From NCBI RefSeq assembly GCF_024586455.1, contig NC_065921.1, positions 74,419,865 through 74,483,864 on the forward strand: a DNA stretch of 64,000 bases. The letters run 5' to 3'. Positions 1 to 12,439 of the stretch are shown here, in pieces. The translations under genes and the position numbers were made by a program. A model generated the notes under the pieces. The model did not search any database. It worked only from the letters and a program-made list of their open reading frames with translations, and was not told the origin of the DNA. Numbering within the stretch: the stretch's first letter is position 1; each line of letters starts with the position of its first letter. Source of the stretch: Bactrocera neohumeralis (taxonomy: Eukaryota > Arthropoda > Insecta > Diptera > Tephritidae).

Positions 1-910
1 TAATTTCATAGTTTTGAAAAAAGATGTTTAAATATGCTGAGATCGTTCAAAAACAGTAGTGGCGGTTATGTTTCGGGTTTTGCTTCAGGTTATGTTTCAG
101 GTTCCTTTTCCGGTTATGTTTCTGGTTATGTTTCTGATTATGTTTCAGGTTACTTTTCCGGTTATGTTTCTGGTTATGTTTCCAATTTCTTTAAAAATGC
201 TTTCAGCTGAGATCTGTTCAAAAACAGCATTAAGTAGTTGAGGTTATGTTTCAGGTTACTTTACCGGTTATGTTTCAGGTTTGTTTCCAATTTTTTTTTT
301 AAATATTTTCTATAATTTTATGGCTTCGAAAAAAAGTTGTTCAAATATGCTGAGATCTGTTTTTTTAAATATTTTCTATAATTTTATGGCTTCGAAAAAA
401 AGTTGTTCAAATATGCTGAGATCTGTTCAAAAACAGCATAAAGTAGTTGAGGTTATGTTTTAAGTTGTGTTTGAAGTTAGGTTTGTAGTTATTTTTCCGG
501 TTATATTACAGGTTATGTTACCAATTTCTTTACAAATGTTTTATATAATTTCATAGTTAGAAAAAAGTTGCTCAAATATGCTCAGATCTGTTCGAAACAC
601 CATTAAGTAGTTGATATTACTTTTTCGGTTATATTTCGGGTTGCGTTTTTAGGTTATTTTTTCGGTTATGTTTCCAATTTCTTTAAACATATTTTCTGTA
701 ATTTCATACTTTCGAAGAAAAGTTGTTCAAATATGCAGAGATCTTGTCAAAAACAGCACTAAGAAGTCGAAGTTATGTTTCCGGTTATGTTTTGGGTTTT
801 GTTTCGCGTTATATTTCAGGTTGTGTTTTTGTTATATTTCGGGTTATGTTTCTTCTAAATTGTGTTTCTGTTATATTTCGGCTTATTTTTCATCTAAGCT
901 ATTATAGTTT
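1..910. repeat. Satellite-like array with 12-bp subunits in a larger unit
   Basis: Stretches of a 12-bp motif close to GGTTATGTTTCA alternate with a conserved block containing CAAATATGCTGAGATCTGTT followed by AAAACAGCATTAAGTAGTTG. The conserved block recurs near 31, 207, 345, 411, 574 and 728, so the larger unit is about 155-205 bp and diverged. The array is cut by the left window edge, so its true length is unknown. Short open frames here only read the repeat (runs of MF-V) and are not genes. That this is a higher-order satellite is an inference from the nested periodicity. Confidence 0.8.
295..426. repeat. Perfect 66-bp tandem duplication
   Basis: Positions 295-360 and 361-426 are identical by eye. 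The unit contains the AAATATTTTCTATAATTTTA stretch and the CAAATATGCTGAGATCTG block of the surrounding satellite. The lack of differences, against clear divergence of the neighbouring units, points to a recent unequal exchange or slippage event. Confidence 0.85.
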
Positions 911-2490
911 TCAATATGACAGCTAAGAATTAAATTGAAATATTATGAATTTATATGAGAACTACAGTCTCTGAATTTTTGTTGAGGTTATAGTAAAGAT
1001 AATAAAATATGTACTAAGATAATAACGAGGAGGCTTGAGGCACATAGAGCCACCATTAAAGTCAACATATTTCGAAATACAAGTGAAAAACTGTACACTA
1101 AATGCCGTGTTGCTTCTTTTAGAGATTTAAATATTAAATTTTAACAAATTCGAACAAAATGAAACATTAACATAAACAAAAAACTCAAGTCTTCGGGGTT
1201 CTAAGCAAGAATATACAATTTCCATAACCTTTTTGTCTACTACGCTTAGAATATATAACTTTTTTCCAATAGACTTTCGAAATTTGAAACTGTTTTGACG
1301 AAACAAGAACGCAAAATAAGGTTAGGACCCAAAAGTCAGAGAGCCAGAAAGACAGAGTCAGGCGTCCTAAGATATCATGATAGAAGTAGCGCGCTCAGCA
1401 ACTTCGCTTGTTAGAGTTTCAAAGCATTTGAGAGAAACATTTTCCAAAATCACTGTATAAAAAACTTTACAACAAACAAAACTAGAAAAAGAACTGCAGC
1501 ACTTATTTTTATGTCTGAAAGGAATTTCGAATTTTGTATCTCACGATTGTGTCAGCATAGCAGAGATAAAAGAAAAATTAATTTAAAAACCTAAAAAAAA
1601 AATATTATAAATTTTCCAAAAAAAATTTTTGATTACACAAATTTTCAAAATTTTTTATTAGAATTTTGCATATTCATTAAAATTATTTATATTCTCATTT
1701 TTTCTCAATTTTTCGTTGCAAGATTGAGCGATCTTCAAATCAAAGTGTGAAAATTATGCCTATACTGTTAATGTAACATTAAGCTGTTAGCCGTAACATT
1801 AAGCTGTTAGCAGTAACATTAAGCTGAACCGTAGCTGCAAAGTAACCCACCTTCAAGAATCCAGAAAAAAGGAAAAAAAGCAAGAAATAAAATTTACAAA
1901 AATAAATGCAACATAAAATGTTATAAAGAAAGCTGTGCAGTTAGTGTTAATAGAAATGGATGCAATATGTGTACATAAATCAAGACTATGCTAATGACAG
2001 CTGTACGTAGTGTTAGTAATAATAAGCGCCAGTGTTGGTAAACGCCGTAAGGCAACGTGCTTGATGGTACTATTGGCAATAATCAAACAGTAGTTGGCAT
2101 AAAGCAAATATAGCATATTAATGGATAAAAGAATTGGTTATAATAAACTGGTAGTAAGCTGATAGAAAACTGGTAATAAACACAAAATGTTAAGTGGTAT
2201 TGAGGTGTGTGCCGTCTAAAAGAGACAATGAAAAGTTAGTAAATGCAAGCAAGCCAATTAAATAGAGTTTAGCACAGTTTAGAGACAAACAAACCAAAAA
2301 ATAAAGAAGCAACAGCGAAAACGAAAAGAAAATAAACTTTAGAAATGCAAGCACAAATATCGATAACAAATATATACGTTAGTTTGGTAGCGGTAACTGT
2401 TAGTGGTGCAGCTAAGTATTCATACCAGTCAAATGATTATGATCAAGCAAACATTCAAAATCACAAACTAAGCTAACTAAAAAGATAAGT
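911..2490. other. Gene-free AT-rich spacer
   Basis: No convincing coding frame is seen on either strand. The sequence is AT-rich but not dominated by homopolymers, unlike the block to its right. It holds one short 20-bp tandem repeat (1773-1826). Nothing else is supported. Confidence 0.6.
1773..1826. repeat. 20-bp minisatellite, 2.7 copies
   Basis: GTAACATTAAGCTGTTAGC(C/A) is repeated head to tail at 1773, 1793 and, truncated, at 1813. Copies differ at one position. Confidence 0.9.
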
Positions 2491-5400
2491 AAAACACACA
2501 CATACCTATTTTTCGGCCTATTTTTATATGGAGAAATATAACGGACATTTTTTTTTAAAAAAAGCGTTTCAAGACATTTTTGAACTACGCATTTAAAAAA
2601 ATTACAAATAATTTTTGTTTTAAAGAATTTTCCGTAGGATAAACTTAATGTCTGGAACAGAGTCGATTTTAATAAAAATTAAAAGGGTTAAATAGTTGAG
2701 ATTAACATATTTGCAGCGCTGTAACAGAGTTTAAATGCAGAAGTAGAAAATTTTATTTACAAACAAAAATCTGATTCGACATTGAGTTCTATTGTTCTAT
2801 TATTCATTTGGCTATGAGTAAACAATTTAATTTAGATTTTAAAATTTTGTTTTAATATTGATACTTCTAATATTCAAATTATATATATTTAAAAGAATTT
2901 TTTTAATTTAGTTTTAATATTAATTAACTAATATTTCTAATTTTAAATTAATATGTATTTAAAACTATTTTTTTAAGCAATAAATAACGACTGCTTAAGT
3001 TTTCAAATATAATTTCGGAAAAAAGAAAAAACTTGCTATAAAAATACTAAAAAATATAAAAAAGTCTATATATTTTTATTTTTTGCTTAAATATCACTGC
3101 CTTGCTCTTTCATTATCATTTTTGGGCTTAGTTGAGATAGTAATAAAACGTTAATTTATTGCAGCCTTGAAGTAAGAATGATTTTTTAATGATACCTAAG
3201 GTCATTTATAATATCTAATTCACATTTTGAGAGAATTTTTAGTAGCTTTAATTTTTAATATTTAAATTAAATTTTCAGAGCAGCTTTTGAGAAAACTTTG
3301 GTTTTGAAACATCATTAATATTAAAATATATTTTTAAATAACTAGAAATGTTAGAAAAAAATTTTATAAATAATTATAAAAACCATTAACAAATAATTGA
3401 AAAAAAACTGTATTAAAAATTATCTAATAAAAAAAAAATTATAAAAAATATTTGAAAAAACTTAAAGAATAGCAAATAATTGTAATAATAATTATTAAAT
3501 AACTTTTTAGTTTAAAATAATTATGAGTATAATTTTTGCATAATTTTTGGAAATTTTTTGTTGTTTTAACCATTAAAAATTAGAAAATTTTTTTAAAAAT
3601 ATGTGTTTTGAGTTTTTTTTTACATTAAAATAGTAACTAATTGCACAGAATTTTTTAGTGACTTTTTGTATATAAATAAAAATATTTTGTTTTGGAATAA
3701 ACACTTATTTACTTTACAAGAATTTTCAATTTTAATTTTAAAATAACAGTAAAACTTATAAAAAAAAACTTTTTTAGCTACGAATTTATAAAAAGTATTC
3801 AATAAGCTATGATATTGAATACCTTTTATAAATTCGTAGCGCTAAAAAAATGAAAATAAATTAAAAATAATTTAACAAAATCACTTTTGCAAATAGAAAG
3901 TTACAAAATTAACGAAAATTCTGGAGATAATAAATTTCTATTGGTAATATTATAATTAGTTAATCAAGTAATCCACTGGATTTATAGTTCTAAAGTTTTT
4001 TCTAATATTTTTCATAAATTTTTTTTATTAGATAATTTTTAATACAGTTTTTTGCAATTATTTTTTAGTGGTACTGTTAATTATTTATACAATTTTTTTC
4101 TTAAATTGCTAGTTATTTCAAAATTTATTTTAATTTTTAATTTAAATTTAAATAAAACAAAGTTCATTTAAAATTAAAAAAAAAACTATTATGTTTAATA
4201 TTTTTTATAAATTTTTTGTGTTTAAAAAATAAAAAGACTTTTCAAAAATAAATAAAATTGTTCTTTAATATTGGTGTTGGAAAACTTGTTGAAAATAGTT
4301 GTTTCACAAAATTTGGTTTTTAATGAGAACTTTAGAAATTAATTTTTTGTTAGCTTGCATAAATTTTTAAAGGTGCTCAATTTAATTACTAAATTTTATT
4401 AATTATTTATATTTTTTTAAATTATTTTTTAATTTTTCTATAAAAAATTAATTTTTTTTGCGAAAGAAATTTTTTTTTGTTGCCTTTTTTTGCTTATTTT
4501 AATTCGATAAAAAATTATTTATTTTTTTTAATTTTCGATAAAAAGTTAATTTTTTTTTGAAAGAAATTAATTTTTTGTCAGCTTGCATAAATTTTAAAAG
4601 TTGCTTAATTTAATTATATTTTAATTGTTTTAATTATTTTTTAATTTTCCAAAATTTATTTTTTGTTAGTTATATATATTTAAAAGTTGAGAAATAAATT
4701 GAAACCTTTTAATTACTTAATATTATTAATTGTTTATTAATTTTTTAATTTTTTATAATTTTGAGAAAAATGAAAAAATAATTTTTTCATTGCGAAAGAA
4801 ATTTATTTTTTGTTATCTTGCATAAATTTTTAAACTGCTTAATCCAATTATATTTTACTTATTGTAATTACTACTTATAATGGTGCAACTAATTACGAAA
4901 ATAGTTATTTTATATATTTTTTTTAATTATTTCTTAATTTATTGATAAATATTATTATTTTGCCGAAAGTTTGGGAAATAAATGAAATTAAACTTTTAAG
5001 ATCATTATTAAATTTTATTGATTTTTATAATTAAAGTTGCTTAACTTAATTTTCACACAGTTTTACAAAAATAGTAATTTTATAAATTGTTTAAAATATT
5101 TTTTAATTTTTTTAATGATTAATTCATATATTTTTTTTTGGCGGATGGTGATCTGACATACATATATATTATTTCTTTTAATTTACCCAAAATTTTTACA
5201 GTAACTATTCTTGTTTTTCAAAATTGGAAGTTAAAATTTTAATGAAAATGTTAGAAATTTATTTTTTGTTAATTTAATTATATTTTACAATTTTTTTATT
5301 TGTTTCTTAATTTTTGAAGAATATTTTTTTAAATTTTTATTTTATTAATTTTTTTTTTTTGCGCAAAGTTTCTAAAGATGATTAGTGTTTTATTTTTTTT

Positions 5401-6000
5401 TTTTTTAATTAAATATTTAATTTCATTATTAAAAAAATTCAAAAATTGTATCATTTTGTTAAAAAATTTGATGAAAAAAATTAATTGAATAAAAATTTTA
5501 GAAATTTATTTTTTGTTAATTTAATTATATTTTACAATTTTTTTTATTTGTTTCTTAATTTTTTGATTAATAATTTATTAATTTTTTTTTGTTATTTTTT
5601 TTAAATTAATTTTCTTTAAATTAACTTAATTAATTTTTTAATTTTTTTATAATTTAGTTAATTGGTTTTAATCAATTTTTTTTTAATTAAATATTTATTT
5701 TCATTATTAAAAATATTAAAATTTTTTATCGTTTTGTTAAAAAACAAGCAATTTTAACTATTTTTCTTATTTCATTCCTAATACATTTTTTCAACTCAAA
5801 ATTTGTAAACGAATTTAACACATTTAGGAAAAATAGCGAAAATATTTATTAGAAATTAAATTTATTTGAGTTTGATCTAATTAAGTTTATTATAAATTCT
5901 GTTAAATTTATTTGAGCTTGATTTAATTAAGTTTATTAATTGTGTTATAAATTTTGCGTATAACAGTAATAATATAGTCTTTTATTATAAAATTTTTAAA
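2491..6000. repeat. T-rich spacer with decayed 230-250-bp tandem repeats
   Basis: The block is almost entirely A and T, with long T runs on the plus strand. Inside it, a phrase near GCTTGCATAAATTTT recurs at 4353, 4581 and 4816 (spacings 228 and 235). A phrase near GAAATTTATTTTTTGTTAAT recurs at 5253 and 5501 (spacing 248). These spacings suggest an old tandem array rather than random AT sequence. No coding frame is supported. Confidence 0.6.
3770..3848. repeat. Near-perfect inverted repeat (35-bp stem, 8-nt loop)
   Basis: The left arm 3770-3804 and right arm from 3813 are reverse complements apart from one mismatch and a 2-nt insertion (GC). They are separated by AGCTATGA. The core ACGAATTTATAAAAAGTATT makes the stem distinct from the surrounding low-complexity sequence. 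It could be a foldback-type MITE relic or a precursor-like hairpin. No target-site duplication could be assigned. Confidence 0.8.
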
Positions 6001-7475
6001 CATATTTTCCACAAAGCATCAAATAAACCTGGCAGTTTAACATCTAAGCAATAATGATAACGGTAATAATTAAATATAAATTAGGCCACATCCTAAATAC
6101 ATATAAACGGCAGCTTATAAGTGTAGTAGTGTTACGTAATATAGCCAAAAGCGCCAGAGCAAGCGAGCAAGAATAGGTTTAACCTCAGCTGAAGCGATTT
6201 AGTGAGCAGCCAAGTAATTAAATTAGCATCCACTGTTTGTTGTAAGTTAATCAATACAAAAAAATAATATGCAATTTAAAAAATGAAGAAAGAACGAACA
6301 ATTAAATTGCAATATATTTTGAAGATCGTTGCGAGTTTAACTAATATTTCATTTTAAAAACTAAATTCAGTGACTTATTTTCATACAAAAAACAAAAATT
6401 TATTAATGCTTCAAGTTAACTTTATGTTCGCCACTAATTCTGCACACGCTGCCACAAAAACATATGCATTTTCATAATTTTCCGCTCATGTTATAATCAA
6501 ACATTGAAGAAAAACAATTAAAAAAATTAACAAGTATTAGATTGAACGCGCTTTTATTGCTCCAACTGTTGTACAAACAAAAAGAAATATATGATAATAT
6601 GCAAGTGTAAATAAATAATATGTAAAACAAAAAAAAAATCAAATATTAAAAAAATAGAATTTTTTTTTATTTATAACAATAAATTTTTTAAAATGTTATG
6701 CCATAAGTTTTTACTATTAAAATTTCATAAAAACAGTTAATATTTCTCGCTGTTTTGAAACGTTGTAGAAGAAAATCTGAGAACACGCAACACTTATGTC
6801 CGCCAAACAATATTTATTTAAGTTTATGTGGCAAACCCGAGCAGGCTAAATGCTAAAACGAAAAAAAAAATAAATATATAAATTTATAATTATGTTGAGA
6901 ACACAGTGAAATTGAATTATTTGGTATAGCATGCGACTAATTTGAGTAGCAAAAATGTACTTACACACACATACACAGGCAAAAAAGCAAAAAGTAGTTA
7001 TAAATGAAAGCAAAAATTTAAATGGTCGTGTACACCTAAAATGTGTTGACGCGCCGTTTAGTGATCAGGGTAAGCAGGGCGATTTTATAAAAATAATGGC
7101 ATTATAAGCCGTTTAGAGCGATTAAAAAATTTATATTTTAATACGGCTTATACTTGCAACTACTTCTTTTATTCATGTTACCATATCTTTTCTTTAACTT
7201 TATTTCAATATTGAAAAATATTTTTTGGAATTTTTTCAAAATTGGTTTTAATTATATAAAAAATGTCATTACAGCCCAAAAATTAAAGCACTAGATATAA
7301 AATTTTAATTTTGATTTACTTGCACAATACATGCAAGGATCTTATAATGATTGAGCAATACTGGCATTTTTAAGGTTGCTTAAATCGTTACCCAAAAATT
7401 TATTACAATATTTAATTTTAAAATGTATTTGCCCTTATTTTTGTAATTAAATGCCAAATATTAAATACTATTTTA
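6001..7475. other. Gene-free AT-rich spacer
   Basis: Sequence of somewhat higher complexity than its flanks, for example around 6100-6250 and 6420-6500. No frame of note, no recognisable transposon and no RNA gene was found. Confidence 0.5.
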
Positions 7476-7476
7476 G

Positions 7477-7900
7477 CATATTTGACCATTTTTTCAATTA
7501 AAAATACAACAATAATATTATATATATATTAAATATAATATTAAATATAATATTAAATATAATATTTTTCAATTATTTTTTTTTTTAATTTTTTTAACTT
7601 TAAATACAAAAATTGTTTTTAAATTGAATTAAGAAAAACATTTTTTAATTAATTGTTTTTGCAAACATTAAATAAAATACATATTTGACCTTTTTTTCAA
7701 TTCAAAATACCACAAAAAAATTATTTTTTAACATGATTTTTGGTAATTTTATTGATATATTATTTTTTAATTATTTTTTTTTATTTTTTTAACTTTAAAT
7801 ACAAACAATTTTTTTTTAATTAAATTTAAAAAACATTTTTTAATTAATTGTTTTTGTAATTTTAAATTTTTAAGTTCTTTTTAATTATTTTCCCATTTTT
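7477..7900. repeat. About 200-bp decayed tandem repeat with a 12-bp AT core
   Basis: The phrase CATATTTGACC followed by T-run and TTCAATT recurs at 7477 and about 7680. AATTGTTTTTG recurs at about 7651 and 7849. Both give a spacing of about 200 bp. The first unit also holds three copies of ATTAAATATAAT at 7528-7566. Confidence 0.6.
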
Positions 7901-8909
7901 TTCAACTATAAATATAGAAAAAATAATTTTTCAACTTATCTGCTTTGTCATTTTAAATTTTAGGTTTTTATCGTTCATTTTTTTATTTATTTTGTGACAA
8001 TTTTTTTAACTTTAATAATTTTATAACAATTTTTTTTACTTTAGATAATTTTATAATAATAAATAATAAAATTTAAAATAATTTTTAACTTAATTTTTTT
8101 TGCAACTTTAAATTTTAAGCTTCTATCTTTATATTTGTTATTTATTTTGTGAGAATTTTTTTAACTTTAAAAACAGTAAAAAATAATTTCTTACTATAAT
8201 TTTTTTGTAATTTGAAATTTTAAAAATTATTTTTTTTAACCATAAATATAAAAAGATTTAAAACAACTTTTTGTAATTTTAAATAAATAACTTTTTAGTT
8301 GTTTTATTAGTTTCCATATTTATCTCTACTAGTTAGTAATATTCAATATTTTTAAAACACAAAATTTTATACCCATACTTATTCATCTAATTTGAGAAAA
8401 AGGTTACAGTTTTTAAAACTAAATTAAATTATTTCTTTTTGTTCTAACTTTTAATAATGATTTTTTTAATTTTTTTTGTTTTCATTTTATTTAAATTTTT
8501 CCTTTTTATGTACACATTTTAAATAATATTTTTAAAACATTTCTAACTTTTAAATTTGGACAAAAAAATTAAAATTTTAATTTTGAATTTTTTTTAATAA
8601 TTCATCTTTTTTTATAAGTATACTGAATTTTTTTTAGAGTTTTTTTTAATTTTTACGTTATTTTTTTCAGATTATTTTTAAAACACAAAAATAATATTTT
8701 TGTATTTTCAATTTTAAATTTAAGTACTCACTAATTTGCAAAAAAAAAGTTAAAATATCAATTTTGAAAATTCGTTAAAATAATTTAAATTTTACAAATA
8801 AATTTTATATACTCTTTTTACATTTCCGTTACTTTTTGCTGATAACGAGTTTTCCTCGTTTGCTTCTTAATTATTATCCGAATGTTTTAATTACAAAATT
8901 ACTTTGGAA

Positions 8910-9093
8910 TATTTGATTTGGAATAAAAAATTATATTACAAAGTTATTAAGTAATAAATTGAAGTTAAAAAAAAGATAATAAAATTTATTAATTTATAGT
9001 TTCAATTATTCAATTTTATTATTTTTTTTTTCAATTTCAACTTATATCTTAATAACTTGTAATATAATTTTTTTATTCCAAATTTCATCAAAG
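8910..9093. repeat. Long inverted repeat (about 75-bp arms)
   Basis: The left arm 8910-8986, containing TTTGGAATAAAAAATTATAT and ACAAAGTTATTAAGTAATAA, is repeated as its reverse complement at 9012-9093. There are only scattered mismatches and small gaps. The spacer is about 25 nt. Arms this long and specific are not expected by chance even in AT-rich DNA. Candidates are a foldback/MITE relic or a hairpin-RNA locus. No ORF overlaps it. Confidence 0.8.
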
Positions 9094-9479
9094 CTTTTAG
9101 AAACGGGTTCTTAAAATTTGTTCTTAAACTCAATTTTTTAAAAATATTTTTAAACCACAAAAAAAATTTTTGTTTAATAAAAAAATAATTTAAGTAAAAA
9201 TTTGAACTTTTTAATTACTTCTCTTATTTTAAAAAAATATAAATTTTTTTAATTTATATTAAATTTTTATAAACTATTTTTCATATTTTTTTTTTAGAGT
9301 TTTTTTTTAATTTTTTTTTTACAAAATTACGAATATTTGAAAATTTTTTTATAGTTAATTTTTAAAAATTCAATTCATAATTTCAGTCTGAAGTTGTTTA
9401 ATTTTTTAATTTTTTATATAGTTTTTTGATTTGAATTTACTTTTAAAATTTGTATTATTATAATTTTGTTTAATTTGAA

Positions 9480-9960
9480 TTAAAATTTCTAGAGTGATGC
9501 TTTCCGTTATTTGCAAAACAAAATGTTTTAAGTAAGAAATGTTTTTTTATTTTAATTTTTTGAAATTTCATTTATAATTTTAATTAAACGTTGTTTAATT
9601 TTTAGAAATTTTTACATAAATTTTAATATTTTCTGTATTCTGAGGTTTGAATTTTCTTTTACAACTTTTATTATTTTTTATTCAATAAAAATTTCTAGAG
9701 CGATTTCTTTCTTTATAATATTTTTTTATGTTTTCAAAAAAAAACGAAAACTAAATGGTTTTTTAAAATTTAATTAATTTAATTTATGATTTAACACTAT
9801 TTTATTTTTTTCTGTATTTTGAGGTTTGTTTTCTTTAATTTTAATTACATTTTATTTTATTTTATTTTATTTTATTTTTTAATTTGTATCAAAATTTCTG
9901 GAGCGATTTTTTCATTTATGATATTCTTTTATATTACAAAAAATGGTCTTAATAAAAAAA
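9480..9960. repeat. About 205-bp tandem repeat, 2-3 decayed units
   Basis: The phrase AAAATTTCT(A/G)GAG(C/T)GAT recurs at 9482, 9688 and 9891 (spacings 206 and 203), each time followed by a T-rich stretch. A pentanucleotide run of ATTTT lies at about 9849-9878. Confidence 0.65.
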
Positions 9961-10420
9961 GTTTTCAGAAATTTTAAATATATTTTGTTTATTAATTTGA
10001 GAACTTAAATTTTTGTTTGGTCAATTTTCATATTTATAAATTTTTAAATTTGAAAAATAAGTATTAATGTAAAACTAGTTACAAATAGCTAAAAATTCAA
10101 AAAGTTATCGAAAAATAGTTTCTAACTTGTCTTTTTATTTTATTTTATATTTATTAATTTTTTTTTTAAATTTAATTTATTCAAAAATATATTTTTGTTT
10201 ATATAACAAAAATAAACTTGTCTTTTTTTTTTATTTTATTAAGTTTTTACATTTAAACAATATATGTGTTTTATAAAAATTTTATTTTATTATTTTTTTA
10301 ACAAAATGCGTTTTGTTAAAATTTTTTTTTATAAAATTTTTTAGTTGTATCTTTTTTAATTATTCAATACCTAAAACATTAAATATATTCAAAAATTCAT
10401 CATTTTCTTCATAGCTTTAG

Positions 10421-12290
10421 CTGCTAAAAAATATTCACTGCCGAAAAATGATTTACACTTTTTCGTTATGGTCTTCTGATTTCCAAGCATAACACATCTA
10501 AATTAAAATAATTTTTTGCTGTTTGTTCTAATTTTTTTACTATTTGAATATTTCTTTAATATTAAATACTTGACGTTTACTTATTATTATATTTTTTGTC
10601 ATTTAAATTACTAACATCACTTAAATGTTGACAACAATATTCTTACTAATAGCAATATTCCACAAAAATCGTTGCATCGCGTAATTAATTAGCGAAAGCG
10701 TGACCGTTTTACCACTCAGTTCTTCGAATTTTTTTCCTGCTTTATGTAAATATATAATAAATATGTATAAATGTCACTTTTTCTGTAAATAAACAAACAT
10801 TTCATTTAAGCTGAAGAGCCTCGCTCATTACCACTATCATTTACAACGTCAATAACGGTAAACCACATCAAAGCGTCCACTGAAAAAACGCATTTACATT
10901 TAACTGGCATTCACAACACACACACACACACATGTACATGCAATTCTTTTGTCATTTCCATCGAACTAGCGTATTTGCTTATAATTTTTACACATTTAAG
11001 CAAACATATTTGTGTATATTTTTATATGATTACCGTTAATTGAAATTTATAGCTCATTTAAGCATAGCAATTAATTGCATAACAGTTATAAGTAAAGTAA
11101 TTAAATAATTATTTATAATTAAATATATATGAAATTACACCTAAGTCTTTACAGAGAAAACAAATAAACTACACACAATTAATACAAAAACAACAAAACG
11201 ACAACACATTCATTTCAAATCACATCTGTGTTAGTTCATCGCTTCGTTGGTTTTGCGATTTCCGTTGCTCTATACTTTTTTTTAGTTTTTAGTGCTGATA
11301 AAGCATTCGCTCGTTGTTGATATTAGCCGTCTTCGATTCGCCATTCCATTCGTCCCACTTTAGTCATTTGTCCATTAAAGAAAAATCATAGCACATGCGT
11401 CAGCAGACACATTAGCACAGCGTTGCAACACAAGTGCTGCTTATTTGATTGACGAACTGCCGTTCGATTCGCTGGCAAGTGACTATTGCCGAATCGAAGC
11501 CAGCTATTGTCTTTTCATACTCTTCGGGACCACTATTTGGTTTATAAAGCTATTTTTTACAGTATCAGCCTTCGATATTGTTAATTACGTATATCGTCGC
11601 GCATTTCTATGGTTTTCACTTCCGCTGCTGTTTCTGCTATACAGTTAGTTATGTTATGTGTAATGCTGCTGGAAAAGGCTGCCTTGTTAAGAACTTCTGT
11701 TGTTGAGCAAGTAATATCAACCTGATATCTTATCCTTTATTCGCCCATTTTATCGGTTAAATAAATAATTTTGTAATTTTAATTTTAATTTCAATAATTT
11801 AACCGTTTCCGAGCTCGTTTCCATTAACATATGTTGTGCAGAACTTTCTCGAAAGTTTTGTTGCGCTCAAAAATATTTTTCTTGCATTGTTTCCGTAACT
11901 CAGTGCTGACCTAATTGTACCATTTTATAAAATTCGAAAATAAGCTTCATTTCGAAGCTTGAATAGCGTTTTTAATAAATGTTATAATTTGCGTAATATT
12001 TTAACTTTCACTAAATAATTAATTATTATTTTTTATAATTTATTTTATTAGTACTAGGTTACTGAAAGCCTGGCCTTTTAAATTTTACATGCCAATTCCT
12101 ACGAAATATGCCATAAAATTTATTAAAAATTTGTGAGTTTATATTCCCTCTTTTCAATTTTATTAGTTGTTTTATATAAACTTTAAGATATTCCTTAATT
12201 TATTTTATTTTTTAATATTGTCCTAATCTTATTTTTTTAATAGTTTTAATAAAAATTATTTCGATTTAAATATAAACACAATAAAGGACA
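10421..12290. other. Gene-free spacer of mixed complexity
   Basis: Around 10620-10880 and 11210-11700 the sequence becomes more complex and richer in G and C than its flanks. Regulatory sequence or a non-coding exon there is possible. A 67-codon open frame at 11445-11648 begins at TTG and is not convincing. A CA run sits at 10913-10932. No function can be assigned. Confidence 0.45.
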
Positions 12291-12439
12291 TAACAAATTA
12301 AATACTTTTTCATAAATTAAATTTTTTTATTAGTTTTAAAGTCTTTCTTTTTAATTTGTTAACTTTAATCAAACATTTTTTTTATATTTTTATTATAATA
12401 ACTTGATATTAAAAACTTATTTTTCATAAATAAAATTTT

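Larger units (their letters stand above)
7901..10420. other. T-rich gene-free spacer
   Basis: Dominated by T runs on the plus strand, with no coding frame. It contains the long hairpin at 8910-9093 and the roughly 205-bp repeat at 9480-9960, listed separately. Phrases such as TTTTTTTAACTTTAA recur irregularly at 7901-8280, suggesting further decayed repeats. Confidence 0.5.

Noticed and set aside
59..241. Repetitive MF-V frame at the left edge
   Set aside because: Purely a translation of the 12-bp satellite repeat.
3620..3802. 60-codon minus-strand frame over the 3.77-kb hairpin
   Set aside because: Poly-Lys/Phe composition typical of AT runs; the inverted repeat is the better explanation of structure there.
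11445..11648. 67-codon hydrophobic frame in a more complex patch
   Set aside because: Starts at TTG; no signal-peptide logic or family match; hydrophobicity follows T-richness.
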